Positions 33,791-42,595 of a DNA stretch of 63,879 nucleotides are shown here, one piece after another; the stretch's first letter is position 1; each line of letters begins with the position of its first letter. The translations under genes were made by a program, and so were the position numbers. The DNA comes from Flavobacteriales bacterium (GTDB lineage Bacteria > Bacteroidota > Bacteroidia > Flavobacteriales > Weeksellaceae): NCBI GenBank assembly GCA_900770875.1, contig CAAGLV010000241.1:1-63879 (forward strand), given 5' to 3'. The notes under the pieces were generated by a model. The model ran no database searches, was not told the origin of the DNA, and worked only from the letters and a program-made list of their open reading frames with translations.

Positions 33791-33867
33791 ATTGGTTATT
33801 AGACATCTAAAACTATAAAAGGTTTAATGCAATATATTTTTTAATTTCTCATTAAACCATTGTATCA

Positions 33868-33875
33868 TATTTTTG
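33868..33875 (+). promoter_or_regulatory. -7 promoter box of the second TonB-type receptor
   Basis: TATTTTTG matches TAnnTTTG, 38 nt before the start codon. Confidence 0.5.
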
Positions 33876-33913
33876 TCTTAAGAAAGTCAAGTTAACTACA
33901 ATTAAGAAAATTA

Positions 33914-36424
33914 ATGAAGAGAATACAGAGTTTATTAACTTTAGCTTTTGCTTTAGCAACTGTGGCTGTAAACGCGCAGGATAAATTACATGTAAAAGGA
34001 AAAGTTTTATCCACTAAAAATACACCAATCGAGTTTACTTCTGTTGTATTAGAGAATAAAGAAGATGGTGCTGTTATAGAAGTGATAGCCGACGAAAAAG
34101 GAGATTTTATTTTAGAAGCTCCCGAAGGAAAATATATTTTAATTATCGAACCATTAGGATATGGACCTGTAGAAAAGGAAATCGAAATTTTATCGGATTT
34201 AGATTTAGGAACATTTGCTATTAAATCATCAGAAACAGTAAGTTTAGCAACTGCTGTTGTAAAGGCCGAAAAACCAGTTTATAAAGTAGAATTAGATAAA
34301 AAGGTTTATGATATGTCGAGCGATCCAATGTCGCAAGGTTTATCATTATCAGATGCTTTACAAAATGTACCATCGGTACAAGTAGACGCCGAAGGTGGAG
34401 TTTCTTTACGAGGGAACGATAATGTAAAATTTTTAATCGACGGAAAACCTTCCGGTATGTTAGGTGTTTCGGATATAGGGGAAGCCTTAAAAAACATTCC
34501 AGCCGAAACGGTAGAGCGCATCGAAGTAATTACAAATCCATCGTCTCGTTACGAAGCTTCGGGATCTGCAGGTATTATTAACATCGTATTAAAAAAAGGA
34601 AGCAATACAGGGTTTAACGGTTCTGTAACGGCTAATGCTGGTTTACCAGAAATGGCAGGAGTTAATACAACTTTAAACTACAAAACAAAAAAATACAACG
34701 TTTATACCAACTTAGGTTATCGCTACTCTGAAAGGCAAGGAGGAGGCGAAGCTTTAACAACTAATTATCCAAACGGAGTTGTTACAGATTACCGTAAAAC
34801 AGATACTTCGCGAAACGGAATTCGTAGAAATTATACAGCACGTTTAGGTGGAGAATATTATATTAACGACAATAATACAATTGGTGCATCGGCTGGTTAC
34901 CGTTTTAATCGCGGAGATAATGCCAATGATGTAGATTATATGTATTATACGCCAACGTGGAGTTTAACAGATTTAATTTTACGTAGAGAACGAGCAAAAG
35001 AAAATCAAAATACATTTGATGCCGATTTAAACTACAAACACGAGTTTGATAAAAAAGGGCACGAATTAATGTTTACGGGTAGATATTCGTATACAAAAGA
35101 AGATAAAGATGGTTTAATTCGTCAATACAACAGAGAAGAAACGATCTTAAATCAAAACGATTTAAATTCTACTTACGATTACGAAAAACAAAACACAGCT
35201 GTTTTTACTGCCGATTATGTAAAACCATTTGGCGAAAAAGGAAAGTTTGAATTAGGTGCTCGTGTCGATTTAAATACAACAAAAACAAACAAAGGAAATA
35301 ACGATATTGCAGACGACGGAACGTTAACTCCAAACTTAACATTCTTAACAAATATCGAAAACCAACAAAATGTATATGCAGCTTATGCGCAATACGGTAA
35401 TGCGATTGGTAAATTTCAGTATTTCTTAGGGTTAAGAATGGAAAGTTCTGACATTAAAATTAAAAACCAAGTAGATAATTCTACAATCGATAAAAAATAT
35501 ACCGATTGGTTTCCGTCAGCAACTTTAAATTATTCGTTTACAGATAAAAATCAATTACAATTTAGTTACTCGCGTCGTGTACGTCGTCCAATGGGATTCA
35601 TGTTAATACCATATTACTCAAGTACAAATATTTTAGATATACGTCGAGGGAATCCAGATTTAAATCCAACATATACCAACTCGTTCGAGTTTTCGTACAT
35701 AACAAGTTTTGGTAAATTAATGGTTACGCCAAGTTTATTTTATCAAAAATCGAGCGGAACAATTAACGATTTCCAATGGTATAATTATTTATTAGATTCG
35801 GGAACTTACAATCAAGCATTCGAAACAATGCCGGTAAATGCTGGTTCGGAAGATCGATACGGATTAGATTTAACTTCAACTTATAAACCATTTAAATGGT
35901 GGAATTTAATGTTGAATTTAAATTTATTTGGATATGATCGTTCAGGATCATATTCTCGTGTTGTGGATAATTATTTAAATCCAGAAACAGGTTTAACAGA
36001 AGTAAAAACATTTACGCAAAGTTTTAAAGGAAATGGATTTAGCTCGAGAGGACGTTTATCATCTAACTTTATTTTACCGGCTGATGTAAAATTACAATTA
36101 GCGGCAAATTACATGGGAGGAATGAAAACGGCTCAACAAGAAGTTAAAGCAAACTTCTCGATGGACTTTTCGGCATCAAAAGATTTTTGGAATAACAGAG
36201 CAAGTTTATCTTTAAATATTCGCGATGTTTTAAACTCGAGAAAACGCGAAATGACAACCTTCTACGAAGGATCAGAAAATTATAACAGTATGCGTTGGAT
36301 GAAACGTTCGGCATCTATTTCGTTTACTTACCGATTTAAAAATGTAAAAGAAAAACCAAAAGGAGGTAAAAAACCAGAAGGTTTTGAAGGAGAAGAAGAA
36401 ATGGGTGGAGTTGGTGGAATTTAA
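33914..36424 (+). CDS. TonB-dependent receptor, OMP_b-brl_3 / carboxypeptidase-regulatory-like type
   Basis: An 836-aa outer-membrane receptor. A signal peptide (about 1-21) precedes a carboxypeptidase-regulatory-like beta domain (about 23-105, KVLSTKNTPIEFTSVVL ... GKYILIIEPLGYG). The plug domain (about 130-235) follows with LSLSDALQNVPSVQVDAEG, VSLRGNDNVKFLIDGKPSG and IEVITNPSSRYEASGSAGI. The rest is barrel of the OMP_b-brl_3 class. The barrel appears to end at SISFTYRF, yet the chain runs on for about 28 residues of Lys/Gly/Glu-rich sequence ending GGVGGI, so the terminal aromatic residue is not at the C-terminus. The substrate is unknown. It is monocistronic with its own promoter and terminator. 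Confidence 0.88.
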   Translation: MKRIQSLLTLAFALATVAVNAQDKLHVKGKVLSTKNTPIEFTSVVLENKEDGAVIEVIADEKGDFILEAPEGKYILIIEPLGYGPVEKEIEILSDLDLGTFAIKSSETVSLATAVVKAEKPVYKVELDKKVYDMSSDPMSQGLSLSDALQNVPSVQVDAEGGVSLRGNDNVKFLIDGKPSGMLGVSDIGEALKNIPAETVERIEVITNPSSRYEASGSAGIINIVLKKGSNTGFNGSVTANAGLPEMAGVNTTLNYKTKKYNVYTNLGYRYSERQGGGEALTTNYPNGVVTDYRKTDTSRNGIRRNYTARLGGEYYINDNNTIGASAGYRFNRGDNANDVDYMYYTPTWSLTDLILRRERAKENQNTFDADLNYKHEFDKKGHELMFTGRYSYTKEDKDGLIRQYNREETILNQNDLNSTYDYEKQNTAVFTADYVKPFGEKGKFELGARVDLNTTKTNKGNNDIADDGTLTPNLTFLTNIENQQNVYAAYAQYGNAIGKFQYFLGLRMESSDIKIKNQVDNSTIDKKYTDWFPSATLNYSFTDKNQLQFSYSRRVRRPMGFMLIPYYSSTNILDIRRGNPDLNPTYTNSFEFSYITSFGKLMVTPSLFYQKSSGTINDFQWYNYLLDSGTYNQAFETMPVNAGSEDRYGLDLTSTYKPFKWWNLMLNLNLFGYDRSGSYSRVVDNYLNPETGLTEVKTFTQSFKGNGFSSRGRLSSNFILPADVKLQLAANYMGGMKTAQQEVKANFSMDFSASKDFWNNRASLSLNIRDVLNSRKREMTTFYEGSENYNSMRWMKRSASISFTYRFKNVKEKPKGGKKPEGFEGEEEMGGVGGI

Positions 36425-36443
36425 TTCATTGCTTTATATCATA

Positions 36444-36480
36444 AAAAAGGGATTCTAAATTATTTTAGAATCCCTTTTTA
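36444..36480. terminator. Bidirectional terminator between the TonB-type receptor and mscL
   Basis: AAAAAGGGATTCTAAA and TTTAGAATCCCTTTTT form a long hairpin, usable by both converging genes. Confidence 0.9.
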
Positions 36481-36496
36481 TATGTTTTAAAATTAG

Positions 36497-36883
36497 TTAC
36501 GACTTATTTTTTAATAAATCTCTAATTTCTGTTAATAATTCTTCTTGTGTTGGACCAGCTGGAGCTTCTTCAATTACAACCACTTCAGGTTCTTTTTTAA
36601 GTTTATTAATCGCTTTTACAATAATAAATAAAGCAAATGCAATAATAAAAAACGAAATAATAGCTGATAAAAATAAACCATATTTAACACCATTATAGCT
36701 TAATTCGGCTAAATTTTCGGCATTAACTGCTTTTAAAGCTGGCGATAAAATAATAGGAGTTATAATATCTTCTACTAACGAATTAACAATTTTACCAAAG
36801 GCCGCACCAATAATTACACCAACAGCAAGGTCTATTGCGTTTCCTTTTGATGCAAATTCTTTGAATTCTTTTAAAAATGACAT
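36497..36883 (-). CDS. mscL: Large-conductance mechanosensitive channel
   Basis: A 128-aa inner-membrane channel that opens under extreme turgor to release solutes. The N-terminal amphipathic helix and first span carry the hallmark KEFKEFASKGNAIDLAVGVI and GAAFGKIVNSLVEDIITPI. A periplasmic loop (about 45-70), a second span (about 70-95, LFLSAIISFFIIAFALFIIV) and a cytoplasmic helix bundle ending LLTEIRDLLKNK complete the family layout. Its length is normal for the family. It lies 13 nt after lgt and probably shares the yidD-lgt-mscL transcript. Confidence 0.95.
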   Translation of the reverse strand: MSFLKEFKEFASKGNAIDLAVGVIIGAAFGKIVNSLVEDIITPIILSPALKAVNAENLAELSYNGVKYGLFLSAIISFFIIAFALFIIVKAINKLKKEPEVVVIEEAPAGPTQEELLTEIRDLLKNKS

Positions 36884-36896
36884 TTTCTATAAATTT

Positions 36897-37781
36897 TTAG
36901 TTGATATATTTTTTATTTTTTGACGAAATATAAAAGTAAATTCCTAAAATCATAAACGGAATACTTAAAATTTGTCCGTTGTTTAACCCAATGTTTAACG
37001 TTTCGGCAACGGCTTCGGTTCCTTGATTTTCTTTAAAGAATTCGACAACAAATCGAATTAAAAATAAGAAAAATAAGAAGATTCCGAATAAAGCACCTAA
37101 ATAATTTTTCTTATCTGTTTTATTGTACATATAAAGCATAATAAAACCAAGAATAATGTAACCAATTGCTTCGTATAATTGAGCTGGATGACGTGGAATA
37201 ATTTCGCCATAACCTAAACTTTGATTTTCGAATTTTACGGCCCAAGGTAAATCAGATCCTTTTCCTACAATTTCCGAATTGTAAAAGTTTCCGATTCTAA
37301 CAGCTGCTCCACCAAATGGAACGACAGTTGCAATACGGTCTAATAGCCATAAAACATTACGTTTGGTATACTTTCTCGAAAATAATATAGCTGCAATAAT
37401 CACGCCTAAAGCAGCTCCGTGACTTGCTAATCCACTAAATCCAACAAATTCGTAATCTTTTAATAAGCCAAATAAAGTGGTTTCGCCTGGTGCTTTTGCT
37501 ACTGGTAAAAAAACTTCGATTGGTCTTTCTAAAAATGCCGAAGGATCATAAAATAAATATTCGCCTAAACGTGCACCACCAATTGCACCAATAAAAATGT
37601 ACAGAAATAAAGGGTCTAACCATTCCTTTTTTTCGTTTTCTTTTTTAAAGATATTAGCCATTAAATACCAACCAATAATAAATGCAACAATCCAACATAA
37701 GCTATAAATGTGGACTTTAAAATTACCAATTTCGAATAAATACGGCGATGGTTGCCAATCAATGTAAGCGATTAAATTCAT
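36897..37781 (-). CDS. lgt: Prolipoprotein diacylglyceryl transferase
   Basis: A 294-aa inner-membrane enzyme that attaches diacylglycerol from phosphatidylglycerol to the lipobox Cys, the first step of lipoprotein maturation. There are seven or so membrane spans. Motifs: GGARLGEYLFYDP (Arg of the first catalytic segment), GLASHGAALGVIIA with the conserved His, the Lgt signature GGAAVRIGNFYNSEIVGK, and HPAQLYEAIGY. It serves the several lipoproteins seen in this window. It starts 2 nt after the yidD stop, consistent with one operon. Confidence 0.95.
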   Translation of the reverse strand: MNLIAYIDWQPSPYLFEIGNFKVHIYSLCWIVAFIIGWYLMANIFKKENEKKEWLDPLFLYIFIGAIGGARLGEYLFYDPSAFLERPIEVFLPVAKAPGETTLFGLLKDYEFVGFSGLASHGAALGVIIAAILFSRKYTKRNVLWLLDRIATVVPFGGAAVRIGNFYNSEIVGKGSDLPWAVKFENQSLGYGEIIPRHPAQLYEAIGYIILGFIMLYMYNKTDKKNYLGALFGIFLFFLFLIRFVVEFFKENQGTEAVAETLNIGLNNGQILSIPFMILGIYFYISSKNKKYIN

Positions 37782-37783
37782 GT

Positions 37784-38020
37784 TTATTTTTTATTTTTTT
37801 TAGGTACTGGGTCGTATCCAGAAGATCCCCATGGATGACAGCGCCCAATTCTTTTTGTTCCGAGCCATAATCCTTTTAATAAGCCGTGTTCTTTTAATGC
37901 ATCAATCATATACGATGAGCATGTTGGTTGATATCTGCAATTGCTGCCAAGCCAAGGCGAGATTGCGTATTGATAAAACCTAACTAAAAGAATAAAGGGT
38001 TTAATTAAAAGATTATTCAT
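37784..38020 (-). CDS. yidD: Membrane protein insertion efficiency factor YidD
   Basis: A 78-aa protein associated with the membrane face that improves YidC-mediated insertion. The family signature is complete: LVRFYQYAISPWLGSNCRY, QPTCSSYMIDALKEHG and GRCHPWGSSGYDPVP. The N-terminus forms an amphipathic helix. In many bacteria yidD sits between rnpA and yidC; here it instead leads a small operon with lgt and mscL. A -7 box lies just upstream. Confidence 0.93.
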   Translation of the reverse strand: MNNLLIKPFILLVRFYQYAISPWLGSNCRYQPTCSSYMIDALKEHGLLKGLWLGTKRIGRCHPWGSSGYDPVPKKNKK

Positions 38021-38024
38021 TAAG

Positions 38025-38032
38025 CAAAGGTA
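38025..38032 (-). promoter_or_regulatory. -7 promoter box of the yidD-lgt-mscL operon
   Basis: Reads TACCTTTG on the minus strand (TAnnTTTG), only 4 nt before the yidD start, so the transcript would be nearly leaderless. Confidence 0.5.
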
Positions 38033-38054
38033 AACATTAGGTAATAATAAATAA

Positions 38055-38082
38055 AAAAACTCTTACCGACGTAAGAGTTTTT
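38055..38082 (-). terminator. Terminator after the CPWC thioredoxin gene / before yidD
   Basis: AAAAACTCTTAC pairs with GTAAGAGTTTTT around a 4-nt loop, ending the transcript of the gene at 38093-38599. Confidence 0.88.
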
Positions 38083-38092
38083 AAATTATAAT

Positions 38093-38599
38093 TTATTTTT
38101 TGTTATATGTTGCGGGATTTAAAGCTTCGGGGCTCCAACCTTTTAAAAAATCTAAAACAACTTTAGGATCGTGTCCTTTAGTTTCTTTACTTTCTAAATA
38201 AGACGAGTTTTGTGTGTGAATCAAATTTCCGTTTTCATCTAAAATAACAAACACTGGGAAACCGAATCTTTCGGGATGTTTTAACTCGGCTAAAACAGCT
38301 TCGTTTTTATTGTTTTTAGAATAATTAACATGTACAACTTCGTAGTTTGTGTTTAAATAACTGCTAATTTCGGGATCTGTAGTAACTAAATCGTTAAATA
38401 AAATACACCAAGGACACCAGTTTCCACCAATTTGTAATAAAACATGCTTGTTGTCTTTTTTAGCTTTTGTTACAGCATCAGAAATCTGAATTTTAGCATT
38501 CGCTGTTTCATCATAAACTTTTTTATTAACTGTATTTTGGCCAAATGCAAAATTTAAAGTAGTTAAAACAAGTGTAAAAAATAATGTAATCTTTTTCAT
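38093..38599 (-). CDS. Periplasmic thioredoxin family protein (CPWC active site)
   Basis: A 168-aa exported thioredoxin-fold protein. Signal peptide about 1-20 (ending FAFGQ). The active site is GGNWCPWC (Cys62 and Cys65), preceded by AVTKAKKDNKHVLLQIG, and the fold continues with NYEVVHVNYSK and the cis-Pro region RFGFPVFVILDENG. This matches the DUF255/thioredoxin_7-like subgroup used in disulfide reduction or isomerisation in the periplasm. It ends with a short Lys-rich tail. It is flanked by terminators and stands alone. Confidence 0.82.
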   Translation of the reverse strand: MKKITLFFTLVLTTLNFAFGQNTVNKKVYDETANAKIQISDAVTKAKKDNKHVLLQIGGNWCPWCILFNDLVTTDPEISSYLNTNYEVVHVNYSKNNKNEAVLAELKHPERFGFPVFVILDENGNLIHTQNSSYLESKETKGHDPKVVLDFLKGWSPEALNPATYNKK

Positions 38600-38659
38600 T
38601 TAATCAATCTAAAATATAATTTACAAGGTACTAAAAAATCTAAAATATTTTTTTAGGGA

Positions 38660-39061
38660 TTACTTTTGGATTAAATTGTAATAAGAATTCAATTTCTTCT
38701 GAATAATTTCTGTCGATTGATATTCGTTATTAAAATTATTTTGTAAAGTAAGATGATTAACGAATTTATTTTCGAAGTTTAATAAATCAATTTTTTGTTG
38801 AAACTGATGAATTCTGGCATAAATTTGTTTTGAGTAATATTTTACCAAGTAATTATATTGATTTTTTAATTCGATATCAAGTAATAATAAGGCTTCTACT
38901 TCTTGTAAATCTTCTAAAAAATCAATCATTTGTGAACTGATTTCGGTTTGTTTTTTTCTTAGCTCTTTCTGGTTTTTAAATAGATTACATTGTGCAATTT
39001 GTGCTGTATATGCTTGATGTTTTTCGGTTAAGATGATGGCAAATTTTAAAGCTTCTTCCAT
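38660..39061 (-). CDS. Uncharacterised helical protein
   Basis: A 133-aa protein, not recognised. It has no signal peptide or membrane span. The sequence is almost wholly helix-forming and rich in Gln, Lys, Glu and Leu (for example LFKNQKELRKKQTEISSQMI and YARIHQFQQKIDLLNFE), consistent with a two- or three-helix coiled coil. It is divergent from rarA and not closely linked to the thioredoxin gene. The reading frame is well formed and composition matches neighbours, so it is likely real. No function is proposed. Confidence 0.6.
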   Translation of the reverse strand: MEEALKFAIILTEKHQAYTAQIAQCNLFKNQKELRKKQTEISSQMIDFLEDLQEVEALLLLDIELKNQYNYLVKYYSKQIYARIHQFQQKIDLLNFENKFVNHLTLQNNFNNEYQSTEIIQKKLNSYYNLIQK

Positions 39062-39140
39062 TTTTGTGTTTCTTATCTTGCAAATAAAACAAAGTAAAAT
39101 GCCAATTAATGACGCTCAAAAAAACAAACTTAATTTTTAT

Positions 39141-39148
39141 TAAATTTG
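39141..39148 (+). promoter_or_regulatory. -7 promoter box of rarA-aroQ
   Basis: TAAATTTG matches TAnnTTTG, 22 nt before the rarA start. Confidence 0.6.
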
Positions 39149-39170
39149 ATGATCCTTAATTTTACTTAAG

Positions 39171-40451
39171 ATGAATATGCCACTTGCCGAGCGCATGCGC
39201 CCAAAAACTTTAGAAGATTACATTAGTCAGAAACATTTAGTCGGTCCTAATGGACCGATAGCGATGCTGTTAAAAAATGATTTAATAGCTTCGATGATTT
39301 TTTGGGGACCACCCGGAACAGGAAAAACGACATTAGCACAATTGGTATCAGAATTATCTGGTCGTCCGTTTTATACCTTAAGTGCAATAAATGCAGGTGT
39401 AAAAGAAGTGCGTGAGGTAATTGACAAAGCAAAAGGGCAAAATTTATTTTCGGGCGGAAAAAATCCAATTCTTTTTATCGACGAAATTCACCGTTTTAAT
39501 AAAACGCAACAAGATAGTTTATTAGGTGCTGTAGAAAAAGGTTGGATTACTTTGATTGGTGCAACAACAGAAAATCCAAGTTTCGAGGTTGTGCCAGCGT
39601 TATTATCTCGTGCACAGGTTTATACCATAAAATCGTTAGAACGCGAAGATTTAGAAACGTTAATTAATCGAGCATTAACACAAGACGAATATTTATCAAA
39701 CAAAAAAATAAATGTGCAAGAAACGAATGCGCTAATTAGATATTCGGGCGGTGATGCACGTAAACTTTTAAATGGTTTAGAGCTTGTTGTAAATAGTTTT
39801 GGAGCAGACGAAGAAATTGTAATTACAGACGAAATTGTAACCAATCGAATTCAGCAAAATTTAGCACGTTACGATAAATCGGGCGAGCAACATTACGATA
39901 TTATTTCGGCTTTTATAAAATCAATTCGTGGATCAGATCCTAATGGAGCCGTTTATTGGTTGGCACGAATGATTGAAGGTGGCGAAGATTTAAAATTTAT
40001 TGCGCGTCGATTATTAATAGCAGCTTCCGAAGATATTGGTAATGCTAATCCAACAGCAATGATTTTGGCAAATAATACATTTCAGGCTGTTTCGGTTGTT
40101 GGTTATCCCGAATCTAGAATTTTATTAAGTCAGTGTGCAATATATTTAGCAAATTCGCCTAAAAGTAACTCAACTTATATGGCAATTAATAAAGCACAAC
40201 AAGTTGTAAAACAAACAGGCGATTTGTCAGTTCCGTTGCATTTGCGTAATGCGCCAACAAAGCTGATGAAGCAAATGGATTATGGGAAAGAATATTTGTA
40301 CGCACACGATTATGATAATAATTTTGCGTATCAAGAATATTTACCTGATGAGTTAAAAGGAGCTACTTTTTACGAGCCAGGAGAAAATAAAAGAGAGCAA
40401 CAAGATAAATTTTCTCTTAATCAAAAATGGAGAGGAAAGTACGGCTATTAA
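39171..40451 (+). CDS. rarA: Replication-associated recombination protein A (MgsA/WRNIP1 family)
   Basis: A 426-aa AAA+ ATPase acting at stalled replication forks. MPLAERMRPKTLEDYISQ opens the protein. Walker A is GPPGTGKTTLAQ (about 46-57), Walker B is ILFIDEIHRFNKTQQDSLL, sensor 1 lies in LIGATTENPSFEV and the Arg finger in ALLSRAQVY. The C-terminal tetramerisation domain (about 250-420) includes SAFIKSIRGSDPNGAVYWLARM and LLIAASEDIGNANP. All family landmarks are present. A second ATG two codons in (39177) is an equally good start. aroQ follows after 17 nt. Confidence 0.94.
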   Translation: MNMPLAERMRPKTLEDYISQKHLVGPNGPIAMLLKNDLIASMIFWGPPGTGKTTLAQLVSELSGRPFYTLSAINAGVKEVREVIDKAKGQNLFSGGKNPILFIDEIHRFNKTQQDSLLGAVEKGWITLIGATTENPSFEVVPALLSRAQVYTIKSLEREDLETLINRALTQDEYLSNKKINVQETNALIRYSGGDARKLLNGLELVVNSFGADEEIVITDEIVTNRIQQNLARYDKSGEQHYDIISAFIKSIRGSDPNGAVYWLARMIEGGEDLKFIARRLLIAASEDIGNANPTAMILANNTFQAVSVVGYPESRILLSQCAIYLANSPKSNSTYMAINKAQQVVKQTGDLSVPLHLRNAPTKLMKQMDYGKEYLYAHDYDNNFAYQEYLPDELKGATFYEPGENKREQQDKFSLNQKWRGKYGY

Positions 40452-40468
40452 AATAGATACAAACAAAA

Positions 40469-40888
40469 ATGAAACAAATACAGATAATTAATGGACCAAA
40501 TTTAAATTTATTAGGCGTTCGCGAACCCGAAATTTATGGTACACAAACTTTTGAAGATTATTTTTTAGAAATTAAAAATCAATTTCCAGATTATTCTATT
40601 CATTATTATCAATCCAATCACGAAGGCGATTTAATTGATATGTTACATAAAGTTGGTTTTTCGTATGATGGTATTATTTTAAATGCAGGTGCTTATACGC
40701 ATTATTCTTATGCATTAGCCGATGCAATTAAAGCGATTAAAACACCAGTTATCGAAGTGCATATTTCGGATATTTATGCCAGAGAAGGATTTCGTGCAAC
40801 AAGTGTAACAGGAGTGAATTGTATTAAAATAATTTCGGGAAAAGGTTTGCCAGGTTATATCGAAGCGATTGAAGAGTTAGTAAAATAA
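40469..40888 (+). CDS. aroQ: 3-dehydroquinate dehydratase, type II
   Basis: A 139-aa shikimate-pathway enzyme that dehydrates 3-dehydroquinate. Signature segments: IINGPNLNLLGVREPEIYG (N-terminal, with the lid-loop Arg and the catalytic Tyr), YYQSNHEGDLIDMLH, ILNAGAYTHYSYALADAI with the active-site His and Asn, and VEVHISDIYAREGFRATSV-like VIEVHISDIYAREGFRATS. The length is that of dodecameric type II enzymes. It is translated just after rarA and closed by a strong terminator. Confidence 0.94.
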   Translation: MKQIQIINGPNLNLLGVREPEIYGTQTFEDYFLEIKNQFPDYSIHYYQSNHEGDLIDMLHKVGFSYDGIILNAGAYTHYSYALADAIKAIKTPVIEVHISDIYAREGFRATSVTGVNCIKIISGKGLPGYIEAIEELVK

Positions 40889-40919
40889 AAAAAAGCGAAA
40901 CTTAAGTTTCGCTTTTTTG
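40888..40919. terminator. Bidirectional terminator between aroQ and engB
   Basis: AAGCGAAACTT and AAGTTTCGCTT form a perfect palindrome flanked by A- and T-runs. Confidence 0.9.
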
Positions 40920-41555
40920 TTAATATTCTTTTTTGTAACGTTCTTTTTCAAATACATCAACAAGATGTTCGTTTAAGCTATCGATGTAACCTAAAATTTC
41001 TAATTTACCAATTTGGCTATTTGATGAACTCGAGAAAATTACAGGTAATTCTTCCCACGTTTTTAATAATTCGTTTTTGTACGTATTTAAATTCTTTTGG
41101 AATTCTGTACTCGATAATTTATCTAATTTAGTAAATACGATAGAAAACGGAATACCTTTATTGCCTAACCATTGCATAAATTGCAAATCGATTGCTTGTG
41201 GTTTGTGGCGCGAATCAATTAATAAAAATACATTAACTAAATTTTTACGAAATTCGATGTAATCATAAATCATACGATTAAATCCTCCGCGAACACCTTT
41301 TGGCGCTTTTGCAAATCCATAACCTGGTAAATCTGTTAAGTACCAAGTGTCGTCCATCTCAAAAGTATTAATCAATTGAGTTTTTCCTGGAGTTGCCGAA
41401 GTTTTAGCCAATGCTTTTTTATTGGCTAGCATATTAATTAACGAAGATTTTCCAACGTTCGATCTTCCGATAAAAGCATATTCGGGTTTAAATGGATCGG
41501 GGCAATCTGTATATTTCTGAGCACTTTTAATAAACTCAGCCTTTTTAATCATCAT
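40920..41555 (-). CDS. engB: Ribosome biogenesis GTPase EngB/YsxC
   Basis: A 211-aa GTP-binding protein needed for 50S subunit assembly. G motifs: G1 GRSNVGKSSLIN (about 31-42), G2 SATPGKTQLIN, G3 DLPGYGFAKAP, G4 FTKLDKLS and G5 FSSSSNSQIG. The ATG at 41555 (or the next one at 41552) gives the family N-terminus IKKAEFIKSAQ and starts 5 nt after the hydrolase stop. A longer frame from 41582 would overlap the hydrolase gene and add nine non-conserved residues, so it is rejected. Confidence 0.93.
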   Translation of the reverse strand: MMIKKAEFIKSAQKYTDCPDPFKPEYAFIGRSNVGKSSLINMLANKKALAKTSATPGKTQLINTFEMDDTWYLTDLPGYGFAKAPKGVRGGFNRMIYDYIEFRKNLVNVFLLIDSRHKPQAIDLQFMQWLGNKGIPFSIVFTKLDKLSSTEFQKNLNTYKNELLKTWEELPVIFSSSSNSQIGKLEILGYIDSLNEHLVDVFEKERYKKEY

Positions 41556-41559
41556 AATT

Positions 41560-42342
41560 TTATGCTTTAACAGATGGTGCAATACCTTTTGTAATTAACC
41601 ATTCGTTTAATAATTCGTTAAATAAGTTTGGATGTTCCATCATCGGGGCGTGTCCACATTTGTCAATCCAAAATAACGACGAATCTGGTAATTCTTTATT
41701 AAATTCTACAGCAACTTCTGGTGGAGTAACATTATCTTGTTTTCCCCAAATTAAGCAAACCGGAATTTTAATGTCAATTAAATCGTCTTTCATATTCGAT
41801 TTAATTGCATCTCGAGCAATGTATAACGTTTTAATTGCTTTATTTCTGTCATTAACGGTGTTAAAAACGTCGTCTACAATTTCTTTTGTAGCAATAGTTG
41901 GATCGTAAAAAACTTCGCGAGTTTTACGTTCTACATAATCATAATCACCTCTTTTTGGATACGTTTCTCCAAAAGATTTTTCGTATAAACCAGAGCTACC
42001 AGTTAAGCATAAAGCTGTAACTAATTCTGGATGTTTATGGCTAACAACTAAACCAATATGTCCACCTAAAGAGTTTCCTACAAGAATTACAGGTTCTTTA
42101 ATTACGGTTTCGATAAATTTAGAAACATGTTTAGCGATATTAGCAACGTTTGTGCTAATTACAGGTAAAGAGTATAAAGGTAATTCTGGCGCGTATACTT
42201 TATATCCTCTTTGCGAAAAGTAACTTGTAAGAGAGCTAAAGTTACTAAGTTCACCCATTAAGCCGTGAAGTAATACAATTGGTTTACCTTCTCCTTCTTC
42301 AATATAAGAGAACTTATCTTTCTTTTTTAAGCTAAAAAACAT
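41560..42342 (-). CDS. Alpha/beta hydrolase
   Basis: A 260-aa alpha/beta-hydrolase-fold protein. The oxyanion region is VLLHGLMGELSNF, and the nucleophile elbow is GNSLGGHIGL (Ser at about 94). The acid lies near LIWGKQDNVTPPE, and the catalytic His in CGHAPMMEHP. No signal peptide is present, so it is cytosolic. The substrate is unknown; the family includes esterases, C-C hydrolases and lipases. The tight spacing to engB and a -7 box upstream indicate a two-gene operon. Confidence 0.85.
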   Translation of the reverse strand: MFFSLKKKDKFSYIEEGEGKPIVLLHGLMGELSNFSSLTSYFSQRGYKVYAPELPLYSLPVISTNVANIAKHVSKFIETVIKEPVILVGNSLGGHIGLVVSHKHPELVTALCLTGSSGLYEKSFGETYPKRGDYDYVERKTREVFYDPTIATKEIVDDVFNTVNDRNKAIKTLYIARDAIKSNMKDDLIDIKIPVCLIWGKQDNVTPPEVAVEFNKELPDSSLFWIDKCGHAPMMEHPNLFNELLNEWLITKGIAPSVKA

Positions 42343-42362
42343 CTACTTGTTTGTTAAGTCGA

Positions 42363-42370
42363 CAAATTTA
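42363..42370 (-). promoter_or_regulatory. -7 promoter box of the hydrolase-engB operon
   Basis: Reads TAAATTTG on the minus strand, 20 nt before the hydrolase start. Confidence 0.55.
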
Positions 42371-42554
42371 ATCATTTATTATATTATATGTAATATTTTA
42401 TGGTAAAAACTTTGGTTTTAGCCTTATATCTGTCATAAAACAAACTTATTGCAACCTATATAAAATATTTAATAAATGGTTAGTTGTATTTTGTTAATAA
42501 TTAATCAATTAGCCTTTAAAATGTTAAAATTCATTTGTTAATAAATTTTTAAAG

Positions 42555-42584
42555 AAATTGTGGAAAAAAATGGTAAATTGTGGT
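42555..42584 (+). promoter_or_regulatory. Three 10-bp repeats, candidate MraZ boxes
   Basis: AAATTGTGGA, AAAAAATGGT and AAATTGTGGT follow each other exactly (TGG at 42561, 42571 and 42581). A 10-bp period is what MraZ recognises in E. coli (TGGGN with 5-nt spacers) and in Mycoplasma (AAAGTG-type units with 3-nt spacers). The array lies 32 nt upstream of mraZ and directly before the -7 box, fitting autoregulation. Confidence 0.6.
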
Positions 42585-42595
42585 AAATTATTTTA

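Noticed and set aside
40920..41582. Longer engB start at 41582
   Set aside because: It would overlap the upstream hydrolase gene and add residues not found in the family; ATG at 41555 or 41552 fits better.
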